Origin: Aquarana catesbeiana
Lineage: Eukaryota > Chordata > Amphibia > Anura > Ranidae
Length of the DNA stretch: 64,000 nt
Assembly (NCBI RefSeq): GCF_042186555.1
Contig: NC_133327.1
Coordinates: 327,968,300 to 328,032,299, forward strand
Direction: 5' to 3'
A program made the translations under genes and the position numbers. The notes beneath the pieces were generated by a model, which saw only the letters and a program-made list of their open reading frames with translations, did no database searches and was not told the DNA's origin. Positions 11,604-23,470 of the stretch are shown in pieces. Numbering within the stretch: position 1 is the first letter of the stretch; every line of letters starts with the position of its first letter.

Positions 11604-12679
11604 TGTAGCACTAACTCATGGTGGAGCTGCTGGTTTAAATGGGTCTGTTACCTTCACTTTGCTTCCCTCTGTTTCACCGGCACCGGGTCTAGGGGTTCCA
11701 TTGAGTTTACTGCTGGACGACACACGCACCAACACTGGAGTACGTTTTCAATGCTTTATTGAACAGTTAAACTTTAGGAAGTAGCAGGAAAGAGATGGAA
11801 AAGGAAACCTTCAGGAGAAACTCAAATACCTTCTTATAAAATCTTAGCGACAAATGTCCCGGTAGAATTCAGATAATTATGTGGAATGCGTTTCCCTCAT
11901 AGGATGCACTCTTTGCTCGTCTGGATAGGCCTCTCTCACCGGTCTAGCAGCGAGTACTCAGCACGAATCTAAAGTCTCTGCCACAGACTTACTTGGGGGG
12001 GTAAATCTGCACGATCCTCTGCCACAGGATGTATCAGATCTTCTGCAGTGAACAGTCAGTCACAGTGCCTGAACCTTTAAGCCGAACCGGTGACACTATG
12101 CTGTATAGTTACTTCTTTTGGATACGTCCTGCAACCGAGTCACCAGGCCCCTCTGCAGACCAGCACGCTGCGTGATCTCTCCAAGATGGGTCCTCCCCTG
12201 GGATCTCCTCGGCTGTCCAGCCTTATCACACAGGACCGACAGCTCAGGACCATTCCTCGGCCGCGGTGGTAGGCCCCAGACAAGCCTCTGGACCCACCCC
12301 TGTGCCGTAGCATCGTGGGCCTCCCGATCGGAGGACCACAAGGTAGCTCCTTAACGCATACCTGTCGGCCAGGAGGGCCAGCAGGTGGCTGCTGAAAAAC
12401 CCCTAGAACATGGCGTCTGTCCCATAAATACCCCCTTCCCAGAATGCAACTCGGAGGACCACCTCCACCGAGCTTGTCTCCGAGGCAGAGGAGCATCTAT
12501 ACACTTTGACACGTTGCCCTTCCAACACTGACTAATGGTAACAGCGACACCCACCGGTCAGCACGGAAGCACACACAACGTCACCCAAGCTGGAACCAAG
12601 GCGAACTTTTAACCTTCTTAACACACAATTTACTAAATTTAACTAATCTGCGGTAGATTGTAAATCTACCAGCACTACA
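11604..12679 (-). mobile_element. Solo LTR (minus orientation)
   Basis: A 1,076-bp block begins TGTAGCAC and ends CACTACA on the plus strand (TG...CA ends) and is flanked by the 4-bp direct repeat CATG at 11600-11603 and 12680-12683. Read on the minus strand it has a TATTTATGG TATA-like box (about 12421-12435) and, about 670 bp later, a CAATAAAG polyadenylation signal (about 11753-11761), the order expected for promoter and R region. There is no internal coding region, so it is a solo LTR left by recombination between two LTRs. The family is not identified. Confidence 0.7.
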
Positions 12680-12699
12680 CATGTTCAATTCAACAAAAT

Positions 12700-12838
12700 G
12701 TTGGTCACTAAGACAAATAGAGAGGGTGAATCTCCTTAAAGGGGACAAAGACAGCAATAAATGTTGACAGAGGTCCTAATTTCTCACTATTCTATCTAAA
12801 ACATTTTTGCCTTTAGATACACTTTAAGGTGTGTATAC
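12700..12838 (-). repeat. Dispersed repeat shared with 56028-56290
   Basis: The reverse complement of this stretch has the blocks GTTTTAGATAGAATA and GGAGATTCACCCTCTC in the same order and spacing as 56028-56165 on the plus strand. It is non-coding. Confidence 0.7.
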
Positions 12839-14528
12839 AGAACCCTGTACAATTTATTTGTCTACAGTTGCATCTTTTATTTTAAAGTGGATCTTTCATT
12901 AAAAGGTCCTACTGCTGAGATCTTGGGAATGCAGATATCCCGAATATTGTGAGAAAACACTTCTGCAAGATATGCAAGATTCTGGATGTTTCATTTTCCC
13001 AGGATCTCACAGGAAGGAACATAAAGTGGAGAAAGTTGGGTGGAAGTCTGGGTGCCATTAGCTCCTGCTGCTGGCAATCAAAGCCAGCAAGCCAATGAGG
13101 AGAGAGCAAGGGCACGCGAGCGAGCCTGCTTAAGTGCTCCCATGTGGTTTAAGCTCTATTTAACCATGCTCTTTTAAGCCATCACAATATTCAGCAAATT
13201 TTAGTCACATTTTCACTTTCGGTGTGTCCCACATTCTCAAGTTCTAAAGTTGGGAGGTATGTTATTATTTTCATTTTCAAATTGCTGTTATAAAATTACT
13301 GGACAATTTAGAGGTAGAAGAAAGTGTATGTCTGTACTAAAATGGCTATAAACAAATTCCTATTTTGAAAATGTATTTTGCACAAACATTTACAACAAGT
13401 AGACTTAATGACTCACTAACTCTAATAAGATAGGTTAAAAATAACAGCTAATTCCTAATTGTTATAAAGTATCAAGGGAAAGGTCTGGTGGCACAGTTTA
13501 AAGTTCTATTCAATAATATGTGTGTGTTGGATCAAATGGCAGCTAAATGTGGATAGATTCATTTTAATAGTAAAATAATATTTTTTTTAATGTTTTAATT
13601 CCATTTACTGTTTGACAGTGGCAGTCTTATCGGTAAAAATCTTTGCATGTTTACTATAAACACAAGACTGGTCTGCTCATTCTGCCATTCATAACATTCC
13701 AAAATGTTCACATCTTGCAGATCATTATAAATATCTCCAGGAGGAATGTGTCATCTTTAAACGGATGTCAATAAAACCAACCACAAGATCTTTTTAAAAG
13801 CAGGCCAAGTTTTGGTAGAACATGATAAAAGATTTATTGGGTGAGAAAAATAAAAAAAGTATGGGAAGAAAAAAAACCCAACTTTTTAAAAAGATGTACT
13901 TTTGGAAAACATCTAAAAACCATTTGCTAAATAACATTTTAGAAATAACACGGTACCCCATCTGACACATTTTATCTGAAACTGGATTCAAATTTTGAAC
14001 AGCATCACACGTTTTGTATGCAGCATATATTATAAAGTTTATTTTATGCGTTTGATGTAAGATAAAATGCTTTATGATTTCACACTATACTTTGTAGTTC
14101 ATAAAAGAATAATCAAAGCAAATGTTTCTTTTCACCATGCTACAGCCCCTTCTGAAATCAAATTGCTTGTGAAGCCCTCTCTCTTGATGTGTTTAGTGGT
14201 TCCATGTGGTATCTTTCTCCAGAGGGATTGTTAAAAAATAAAAACAGGTCCTGTCTAATAATGCCATTCGAATAACATTGTGGAAATTAGGGCCTGTGTT
14301 CAAGGAAACATGCAGAAAAAGTGCTGGGTATTTGTGCTTATTTTCTTGTAATTTAAAGCCCAACGCTAACGCCTAAACTTTTCTGGGGCTTTTACACATA
14401 GTGTGAAGGGGATAGAATTTTTTTTGCTGTTTTGTCCCCTCTTTTGTGATGGAATATCAATTTGACAGAAATAGCAAAAAAGTGCATTTAATTAATAGGA
14501 AAGAAAAGATGTTTTCCGAATATATAAG
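12839..14528. other. Unassigned intergenic sequence
   Basis: AT-rich and without recognised elements. Short open frames here have no domain or splice support. Confidence 0.4.

Positions 14529-14566
<38 letters not shown>
14529..14566. repeat. (CTA)n microsatellite
   Basis: Twelve or so perfect CTA units. Confidence 0.95.
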
Positions 14567-14614
14567 ATAAATATAATTTTATAGAAACACAGTGCTATCC
14601 TCACTAAATATACA

Positions 14615-14651
14615 TACATATATATGTGTGTGTGTATATATATATATATAT

Positions 14652-14693
<42 letters not shown>

Positions 14694-14713
14694 ATATATA
14701 TATATATATATAT
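14615..14713. repeat. (TA)n / (TG)n compound microsatellite
   Basis: A GTGTGTGT core is followed by long TA runs with occasional GA interruptions. The Y/I-rich open frames on both strands are artefacts of this repeat. Confidence 0.95.
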
Positions 14714-15160
14714 CCGACTCGAACATTGGGTGATCGTTTGTTCTAAAACTAACCAAACATATGGGGCGTTTGCGAGAAATTTGAGCACCGTGGAAGGCCC
14801 CATAATTGCTGTATGATGATTGGCCAAGGAATGCACCTGACCTGCATGCTTTGGCCAACCACAGCGCGCTTTGCTGAGAGAGCCGTAATTGGCCAAAGGC
14901 ACAATAATGGCTCAGGGGGACTAAGGGGGATACCCCACACTATATAAGCCTGCATACATAGTGGCAGTGTGTAGTGTTATTGGCGTGGAACTCCCCCCTT
15001 CTGAGTCACCCTTTGTCTCCGCACCCAACCCACCTCTGAGCACTGTTACTTGATTCTACCCCCTACCCACCTCCCAGTACTGCCCCTTTTAGAAAATACA
15101 GAGATAAGTATAATTTTGTGGTGCTAAGTAATTTGTATGGAACAAGAAAGGCAGTAAAAT
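14714..15160. repeat. Unique-looking block with a TATA-like site
   Basis: The block contains two TTGGCCAA-type inverted CCAAT motifs and CACTATATAAGCC near 14939-14950, resembling a promoter. No open frame of note follows. It could be part of an unrecognised transposon. Confidence 0.3.
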
Positions 15161-15485
15161 AGATTGCCTGCAGCTAGCAACAATAGACCCCCAACCACAA
15201 CAGATCCCTACACAACAATAAACCCCCCTCCACAACAATTGACCACCTTGCAACAAAATACCACCCCAGCAGCTATAGACCCCCTGCAGCTACAACTGAT
15301 CTCAGAGCAGCCAGAATCAATGAACCCTCTGGCAGCCAGCAAAAATATACCTCTCCCTCAAAAGTAGAAACCCCTCAGCAACATAAGACCCCCCCCCAGC
15401 GACATAAGACCCCCCTATTAACAGATCCCCCACGCAAAAAAAATTAATCCAGCAACAACAGATCCCCCAGCAGCCATCATCAATA
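15160..15485 (+). repeat. Degenerate CA/C-rich tandem repeat
   Basis: Loose repeats of an ACAACA plus GACCCCC or GATCCCCC unit of about 16-30 bp. The open frame at 15164-15367 follows the repeat and has no domain. Confidence 0.7.
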
Positions 15486-15582
15486 AGAGCCTCCAGTACT
15501 ACTTGCTATTACATACTGTACATTCAGTGGTGGAGGTGCCAGAACTGCATTCCCCCACGTTCCGAAAAAAAGCCCTGTATAT

Positions 15583-15606
15583 ATACTGTATATATATATA
15601 TATATA
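15583..15606. repeat. (TA)n microsatellite
   Basis: A short TA run. Confidence 0.9.
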
Positions 15607-15675
15607 AAATCTGCATTTAGCATAGACTTTATATTCAGTGTTTACTCTATATTCAGTCAGTGCAGGCAGTGTTAA

Positions 15676-17060
15676 TACCACTTCAGCCCCGGAAGATTTG
15701 CCTGCTTAATGACTAGGCCATTTTTTGCGATTGGCACTGCATCGCTTTAACTGACAATTGTGCGGTCATGCAAAGCTGTGCCCAAACATTTGCGTCCTTT
15801 TTCCCCACAAATAGAGCTTTCTTTTGGTGGTATTTGATCACTTTTGCGGTTTTTATTTTTTGCGCTGTAAACAAAAAAAGCGCAACAATTTTGAAAAAAA
15901 CACAATATTTTGTACTTTTTGCTATAATAAATATCCCCAATTTATTTTTAAAAAAGCAAATTTTTTTCCTCAGTTTAGGCCAATATGTATTCTTCTACAT
16001 ATTTTTTGTAATAAAAATCACAATAAGCATATATTGATTGGTTTGCGCAAAAGTTATAGCATCTACAAACTATGGGAAAGATTTATGGCATTTTAATGGC
16101 ATTTTTATTATTATTTTTTTTTTTTTACTAGTAATGGCGGTGATCTGCAATTTTTATCAGGACTGCGACATTATGGCAGACAGATCGAACACTTTCGACA
16201 CATTTTTGGGACCATTGACATTTATACAGCTATGAGTGCTATAAAACTGCACTGATTATTATTATTTATTATTATTAACGATTTATATAGCACCAACAGT
16301 TTACGCAACGCTTTACAATGTAGAGGAGGGGACAGCACAATTACAGTACAGTTCAATACAGAAGGGACAGGAGGGCTTACATTCTAAAGGGAGGGGGTGG
16401 TGGTACAAAAGGTAATAGATGCGGGGAATGATTTAATGGGGCTGTTAGGTGGGTGTGGGATAGACTTTCCTGAATAAGTGAGTTTTCAGGGATCTCCTAA
16501 AGGTGGACAGGTTAGGGGCTGATTGGATATACCGGGGGAAGGGAATTCCAGAGGATGGGAGAGGCTCTGGAGAAGTCCTAAAGACGAGCATGAGAGGGGG
16601 TTACAAGGGAGCTAGAGAACAGGAGGTCCTGGGAGGAGTGGAGGGGATGATTTGCGCGATATCTGCAGATGAGGTTGGTGATGTAGCTGGGGACGATGTT
16701 GTGGATTACTGTGTAAATGTCACTGGCAGGGAAGGGGTTAACACTAGGGAACGATAAAGGGGTTAACTGTGTTCCCTCGTGTGTGTTCTAACTGTAGGGG
16801 ATGGAACTGACTAGAGGAGAAGACAGATTGTTGTTTCTAGCCTGTTCTGGCTCTCGTGCCCGCGATCACGCATGGCCAGCGGTCATCGCGACTGCCAGTT
16901 ACGCGCATCGGTTCTCCCGCAGTGCAGTGGGCGGGCATGCACCTCTGGCGGTGTGTGCATTTAAGCCTATCCCGCTTAAAGGGCTGACGTACAGCTACGA
17001 CGGGTCACGGGAACATGCCGACCTGCCACCGTATAATGATGCCGGCTGGTCGGCAAGCAG
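15676..17060 (+). mobile_element. TTAA-flanked repeat family, copy interrupted by an L2 tail
   Basis: It starts TTAATACCACTTCAGCCCCGG and follows the order of 1922-2720: CTTTAACTGACAATTG, CTATAATAAATATCCCC, CATTTATACAGC, GGCAGGGAAGGGG, then a GC-rich 3' part ending around the TACAGCTACGACGGG block. The copy is split at 16259-16703 by an L2 3' fragment, so it is older than that insertion. It has no coding capacity, and the right terminus is not seen. Confidence 0.7.
16259..16703 (-). mobile_element. L2 3' end, inserted in the TTAA-family copy
   Basis: The left edge is an ATTATTATTA tail next to GATTTATATAGCACCAACAG, the minus-strand L2 3' end. GATTA flanks it on both sides (16254-16258 and 16704-16708). 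Removing it restores the host order seen at 2340-2410. It is severely 5'-truncated. Confidence 0.75.
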
Positions 17061-17062
17061 TT

Positions 17063-17113
<51 letters not shown>

Positions 17114-17150
17114 TCTAGTATATATGTATATATATAGATATATATATATA
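17063..17150. repeat. (TA)n microsatellite
   Basis: TA runs with a short CACAGTCTAG interruption. Confidence 0.95.
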
Positions 17151-17264
17151 TAATCTGCATCCAGTGTAGCCTATATCTACAGTGCATTCAGTGGTGTACT
17201 GTTTCTAATATACTTCAGGCTTTGTATTAATATAAATATACAGCCTAGTATATATATTTTTCAA

Positions 17265-18706
17265 TTTGCTATGACGGTGACGTAAACGGGTGACGCCACC
17301 CTCTCTGATGCCACAGGGACTTCCGCGTGGCTCCCCCATGGCGTCAGAGGGGGTGGGGCCACCCGGTTAGATAAACAGGTGACCCTACCCCCTCTGACGC
17401 CCCGGGGAAGTCCCCAGGGCGTCAGAGGGGGTGGGGTCACCTGGTTACGTCCACGGGTGGCCCCGCCCTCAGTTATATAAGAATTGTCACAAGCGAAGAA
17501 GCGTCACACGGCTAGAGCCTCCAATGAAGCGGGTGCGTCGGGGGGCGTGATAGAAGATGAATGGACATCGTGGGACATTTTTATTTTTTTATTTTTTAAT
17601 AAAGGACTTGTCCTAAGCTGTGTCTTTTTTAACATTTTGACACTTTTTTTGTGAAATGGTAGGGGTACTTGTACAGGGGGGAGGCCAGGATCTGGGGGTC
17701 CCCTTGTGAAAGGGGGCTTCCAGATTCCAATAAGCCCCCCACCCGCAGACCCCCACAACCACCAGGCAAGGGTTGTGGGGATGAGGCCCTTGTCCCCATC
17801 AACATGGGGACAAGGTGCTTTGGGGGGCTACCCCAGAGCATCCTCCCCATGTTGAGGGCATGTGGCCTGGTACGGTTCAGGAGGGGGGCTGCCCCCCTCT
17901 TTTCTTGCGGCCTGCTAGATTGCGTGCTCGGATAAGGGTATGAATTTTGGGGGGACCCCTACGCCATTTTTTAAAAATTTTGCAGCAGGGTTCCCCTTAA
18001 AATCCATACCAGACCTGAAGGGTCTGGTATGGATTTTGGGGGGACACATACGCCATTTTTTTTTAAAATTGGCGCAGGGTTCCCCATAATTTCCATATCA
18101 GACCTGAAGGGCCTGGTATGGATTTTAGGGGATCCCCACGCATTATTTTTTTTAAATTTTGCTTCGGGGTTCTCCTTAATATTCATACCATACCCAAAGG
18201 GCCTGGTAATGGACTGGGGGGGATCCCATGCTCTTTTTTTCAATGAGTTTTATCTATATTGCCGAGACCTTACAATTCATTACAGCCACGATCAGTTTTA
18301 AATGACAATTTTACTTTTAGAAATGTCATTTTGCTGTGGTACTGTTCTAAATATGGGAAAAATGCACCACTTTACAGGCATACTATAGACACCCCCCAGG
18401 CACAATATTTAAAGGAATATTTCATTTTCATTGTTTAACTTTAAGCATTAAAAAAATCACTGCTTCCGAAAAAAACGCAGTTTTTAAAAAAAATGTTTGC
18501 ATTGATACATGTCCCCTGGGGCAGGACCCGGGTCCCCAAACACTTTTTATGACAATAACTTACATATAAGCCTTTAAAATGAGCACTTTTGATTATTCAT
18601 GTTCGTGTCCCATAGACTTTAACAGTGTTCGTGTGTTCTGCCAAATTTTTTGTCTGTTCGCATGTTCTTCTGCGAAACGAACAGGAGGGTGTTCGGCTCA
18701 TCCCTA
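17265..18706. mobile_element. hAT fold-back element, copy A (centre plus right arm)
   Basis: A GC-rich centre (17275-17500, with repeated GCGTCAGAGGGGGTGGGG motifs in both orientations) is followed by the right arm. The arm carries the family's landmarks: GGTAGGGGTACTT, GGTCTGGTATGGATTTT, CCCCTGGGGCAGGACC, CCAAACACTTTTTATGACAATAAC, and a GTTCGGCTCATCCCTA terminus at 18691-18706. The left arm is missing. The open frames on both strands mirror the repeat and are not genes. Confidence 0.75.
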
Positions 18707-19000
18707 CTGACTATCCTATTTCTCCTGAATCTTGATGATGCTAGCTTCCAACAATATTTTTGGTTTAGGGCACCACCACCCAAGGCCCAATTTTTCTGCC
18801 CCTGTTTAATTTTTGATATAATATTTCACAGCAGAGCCCGTTCCTGTGCCCAACAAGAGTATCTGTGAGGGGTTACAGTGTTGTGGCACCACCGCCACCA
18901 CCCAAGTCCCAATTTTTTTGCCCTTGTTTAACAGGGGCATGTAATTACAATTTTTTATATAATATTTCACAGCAGGGCCCGTTCCTGTGCCTAACAAGAG
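18707..19000 (+). repeat. hAT-interior tandem repeat, left of the Harbinger insertion
   Basis: Units of about 117 bp carry GGCACCACC, CCAATTTTTCTGCCCCTG, ATAATATTTCACAGCAG and GTGAGGGGTTACAGTGTT. One full unit and most of a second lie here; the second resumes exactly at 35821 after the Harbinger composite. The motif CAATTTTTCTGCACTTGTTT at 50020-50045 inside the BED-type hAT shows where the unit comes from. Confidence 0.75.
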
Positions 19001-19003
19001 TTA

Positions 19004-19500
19004 TGCTGCGTACACACGATCTCACATTCTGACAACAAAATCCATTTTTTTCCGACGGATGTTGGCTCAAACTTGTCTTGCATACACACAGTCAAACAAA
19101 TGTGGGAAATTCCGAACGTCAAGAACGCAGTGACGTACAACATGTAGGACGGCACTATAAAAGGGAAGTTCAATACCAAGTGTGCCACCCTTTGGGCTCC
19201 TTCTGCTAATCTCGTGTTTATCTTGTGTTAGCAGAAGTTTGGTGAGAGACGATTCATGCTTTTTAGCCTCGTGCTTTTCAGATCGTTACTGCTCTTCAGT
19301 TTGTGCTTGTGGGTTCATATCTGGTTTTCAGTGGCTGTAGTCAGTTCGCATTTGTTTTTCAGTGCGTATTTTATAGTATGTATTTGATTCTCAGTGCGTT
19401 CTTGTCTGCTCGTTTCTGATTTTCAGCTCGCTCTTCTCAGGCCTTTCTGATTTTCAGTGCTTTCTGTTAGTTCGTTCTGACCAGCTGACCGTTTTGAAGC
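19004..19500 (+). repeat. Left terminal inverted repeat and 5' leader of transposase copy A
   Basis: Homologous to the reverse complement of 35352-35820 along its whole length. Shared blocks are GACAACAAAATCC, TGGCTCAAACTTGT, CCCTTTGGGCTCC, CTAATCTCGTGTT and GGTGAGAGACGATTCA. Only the outer tens of bases are likely to be the functional terminus; the rest is duplicated promoter and 5' UTR. An ACTATAAAAGGG TATA-like box lies at 19153-19164. Confidence 0.8.
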
Positions 19501-21465
19501 CATGTTGCAGGTACGTAGTTGTCGTAGAGTTCGTGCTATGCAGGGGCTTGGTGTTGGGGTTCTTACTTTGACCCAAGCCCAGTCCATGAACAGGGTAGGG
19601 AGGAGTTCATAGACAAAGAATTGGTTACTCCAGCGTGACCAATTCTCGCACATGCCTTTGTTGCAGGAGATCTGTGAGAATAATCCTGATGACTTCAGGA
19701 ATTATCTCCGGATGACGGACCCCATTTTTCACCGTTTGTTGGCTTTGCTGTCCCCTTATAGTATGAAGCAGGACACCTGCATGCGGCAAGCCATCACTGC
19801 CGAACAGAGGCTCATCGCCACGTTGCGGTACTTGGCGATGGGGAGAAGTCTGCAGGACACCAAGTTCTTGACAGACATCTCCCCCCAGGCTCTGGGAATC
19901 ATTATTCCAGAGACCTGTTCTGCCATCATACAGGTCCTGCAGAAGGACTATATTAAGGTAAGATTTCTCCTTTAACATCACATTATATGTATTTAATGTT
20001 TGCTAATGTATTGTATTTATTTCATCATTCCCTAATTACCATGATTGTAATGTGCTGTGAATGTCCCCTTTGTTCTCATGCATGCTGGAAGTTTTTAAAC
20101 TTCCATTTTTGTCCTCCATGCATATTTGCCTTCACTAACCTCCCCAGCATGCTATCCTGGTCCCATACACACCTAGCCTAGTCATTTAACAATGTATTTT
20201 GTCAGCTCCATAGTGGTTCTTTACCCTAAACACACCGTAAAATGTGTACAAATGTTATTTTTGTCCTTAAATTCATGCAGAGTGCCAGAGGCTTTTTCTG
20301 GAGTCCCAAAATCATTTGGAACCCTCCCTCCTCCCCAACTGCTAAGTCAACCGGTACCAATTCTCTATATGATGACTTTGCCAAACCCATACACACTATG
20401 CCCACCTCTTTTGTGGTCATATTTATGGATGAATTCACCAAAGCATGAAGTGAAAGGGCCTGCCTGAATACTTTCAAATGGTACTGTTTAAAGTTTTGTT
20501 CTCCTATTATCTTGATAGATAATCGCAGAATGTAAAAAGTGCTTCAATTTGGACAATGTGTATTCATATTTTTGTATTCTGACACTTCTTACCTGTCCAG
20601 TGGGCTGCTAATAGTGTAAGTAAGGAGGGGCTGGCCAAAGTTAAACACATTATTTATGCATTCAGCTCTCAATGAAGTGGAGAGGGTTACCTGTCCAAAA
20701 CATCTCCCCCCCACTAACATTTTTACAATGGGCCATCAGAGAGGGTGAGGAAGTGTACTTTATATATATTTGTCTTTAAATACTCCTTCAAATAAATGTT
20801 AATACTGATGTTGGCCAATAATGTTTGTGTCTAATCTGCTTTCAATGTTTATGTGCAAAATTACTATTTTTTTTTCTTGTTTGACTCTACAGTTTTCTTT
20901 AATGCCACAGGAATGGCAGACTGTGGCTTCCCAATTTGCTCAGTGGTGGGACTTTCCCAACTGCGGAGGGGCAATTGATGAGAAACACGCCCACATAGCC
21001 CCACCCCCCAACTCGGAGTCATACTATTACTATAACTATAAGGAGTTTAATAGTATTGTGATGTTGGCGGTGGTGATGGCGACATTTGAGTTTTTCTGTG
21101 TGGACGTGGGGAAGAATGGATGGCGGATGGTGGAGTCATCGCCCAGACCGAGTTCTAAAGGAGGCTCCAGAATGGTGGCTTGGGATTGCCACCTGCTGAA
21201 GATAACGTGGAAGGACTCCCGTTTGTCTTTGTCGCTGATGAAGTGTTTGGGCTGGGTGATCACCTGATGCGGCCGTTCCCGATGAGGACCCTCACCTCGG
21301 ACCAAAGGGTTTTTAACTACCGGCTGGCCAGAGCCAGAAAAGTGGCGGAGAACGCTTTCAGGATAATGGTCAGCCGGTTCCGCCTATTCCTTACGGTAAT
21401 CAACATGGCGGAATATAAACTTAACCATATAATCCTTGCATGCTGCATTCTCCACAACTATTTAA

Positions 21466-22661
21466 CCACTTGAGGTCCGCGCTATAGCCGAATGACGGCC
21501 ACAGCGTGGACCTGAATTTCCAGGAGGCCGTCATAGTGATCCAAATTGTACACACGCTGCGCTTATAAAAATAAAAAATAAGAAATTTCCACTAAAATAT
21601 TAATAAAGTGATATTGTGCCTAACATATCCAAAATCTATTAATAACTATTAATACTATACTATACGTTAATGTGCAATAAATTTCAATGAATGAATAAAT
21701 GGGTAAAAGTGCTCCTATAAGCCTGTGTATTGCAAATATTCCACAAAGCTTGTGCAATTTTCAAACATTAATAGATAATTCAACACAAACATCCATGCGA
21801 TTTAGTGTTGCATCCAAGCATATCAGTACTGCATCTAAGCAATATGGTGTTAGTGCAATGTTCGATCAATAAAAAGTTAAAAAATACAAAAAAACGCATC
21901 CATGCGATTTGGTGCTACATCCATGTGATTCTATTCAATTCAGTGCTGTGTTGCTGTGCAATGATTAAATTAACAGTCCGATTTAGTGTTGCATCCATGC
22001 ATTTCAGTGCTGCATCTATGCAATATGGTGTTAGTGCAATGTTCAAACAATAAAAAGTTAAAAATACAAAAAAACGCATCCATGCGATTTGGTGTTGCAT
22101 CCATGTGATTCTATGCAATTTAGTGCTGTGTTGCTGTGCAATGATCAAATTAACAGTCCACAGATCTTCCACAATTCATTCATGTGTTATGGTGAACACA
22201 AACTAAAGTGCTGTGCGCTCATACAAGTGCTCCCCCCCAGGTGATAGCCCCTCACCTTAGGGCATGCGACCTTGCAATTAAGCTTGGTCAGAATGCGTCT
22301 TAGAACCTCTCTGGGTTCGATGTTATATGCAGGGTCCTGGATAGATTTGCACTGGTGCCTCTGTTCCTCACAGCAGTCCCGTTTGTACCTCAATATATCA
22401 ACATAAAAAGGACTTCATGGTGCAGTATGTACTAAATTTATTAAAATCATAAACAAATCCCGCAATGGGTACTCACAGTAACAAGGCGCTTAAGGGCGCC
22501 ACACTAAAACAGCAGAGACAAACGGGCAACAGCGGCCGGTATGGGGTGGCGTGCTAATCTGTCCCAACAGGTTGTATGTATAGCGTTCCGTCCTGTCCCC
22601 TTCCCCTATGCGTGTTCGATACAAGGGGTATTTCGTATCTTCATCAGGGGGTGAAGAAGAA
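21466..22661. mobile_element. Insertion in transposase copy A, starting with a TTAA-family end
   Basis: It starts TTAA-CCACTTGAGG at 21462-21475, like other TTAA-family copies, but ends in unrelated sequence (GGGGTATTTCGTATCTTCATCAGGGG) where transposase homology returns at about 22662. Compared with copy B about 20 codons are missing, so insertion came with a deletion, or two events are nested. The interior has no recognisable protein. Confidence 0.6.
21798..22160 (+). repeat. 181-bp tandem duplication
   Basis: Two consecutive units, with AATATGGTGTTAGTGCAATG at 21841 and again at 22022, contain further internal CATCCATGCGATTTGGTG repeats. Confidence 0.85.
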
Positions 22662-23117
22662 AATCCTGACGGCGCTTGAAGCTGGCCGTCTTGGCTTGCC
22701 CCCCCAAAGCGCCCGCTAGGTCCGTATCAAATATATGGAGTACTTTGCGGGTAGGGGGGCCATTGATATGCCAGAAAATGTTTAATAAACATTTAAAAAA
22801 AAATGTTTTAGTTAAACTGAAATAAGATTTCCTTTGATTTACTGCTTGTGTTTCTTTTAGCTTTCTCATTATCCAATGGGCTTTTCTTTTTGGCCATTTT
22901 CTTCAATAGTGCAAACGTAATTTATTTGATACATGAAGTGACAATGTCTTCTTCAGCGAACTATTATGTTGTGGGTCTTCTACACACACACCTTGTTTTT
23001 TGTTGTTAATGTATGTAATGCATTACTGATAAAAATATTCATCATTTTCAGCACCATGAATTAATTTTTCTGAGTCAGGAAAATGGCATGATTGTGGAAA
23101 ATTATAAAGCACTGTGG

Positions 23118-23264
23118 GAGTTATTTACTAAAGGAAAAGCCACTTTGCACTCCAAGTGCACTGCAAAAGGACACTTGAAACTACACTTGAAACTGCACTG
23201 AAAGTACACTAAAAGTGCACTTGTAGTGCAAAGTGGATTTGCCTTTGGTAAATAACCCCCATTG
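23118..23264. mobile_element. Palindromic MITE in Harbinger half A
   Basis: TTATTTACTAAAGG...CACTTTGCAC on the left is mirrored by GTGCAAAGTGG...CCTTTGGTAAATAA on the right. The same MITE sits at the matching place in half B (32949-33042), with a shorter core there. Confidence 0.8.
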
Positions 23265-23470
23265 TTGCTGTAAACACCAACTTAATCCAAAAACTGCTAT
23301 TGAGCATTGAAAGAAGAAGCCACACATTGTTGAGTAGAAAACTTTTTACTCTGTGCACATTCACATGTGCGTTAGAAAAGGGTTTTTTACCAAACCAACA
23401 TATTTTTGAAATAACATTTTGATGTGAAACAGGCATGTTTAAAACCATAAAACAATACACAACTCAGGAA

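Larger units (their letters stand above)
19502..22785 (+). pseudogene. Harbinger transposase, copy A (broken)
   Basis: A DDE-type transposase that would cut and paste the element. Exon 1 (19502-19957, 152 codons) runs from MLQVR through MTDPIFHRLLALLSPY to QKDYIK and ends at a GTAAGA donor. Exon 2 begins at 20893 after CTACAG and reads EWQTVASQFAQWWDFPNCGG, IDEKH with the first catalytic Asp, later VFVADEVFGLGDHLMRPFP and ARKVAENAF with the other two acidic residues. Damage: TAG for Trp at 19610-19612, a 4-base deletion frameshift near 21118, and an insertion at about 21466-22661. The C-terminus resumes as YFAGRGAIDMPENV, stopping at 22783-22785. It is collinear with copy B at 33184-35351. 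Confidence 0.9.

Noticed and set aside
14579..14902. Y/I-rich open frames on both strands
   Set aside because: Produced by TA microsatellite sequence.
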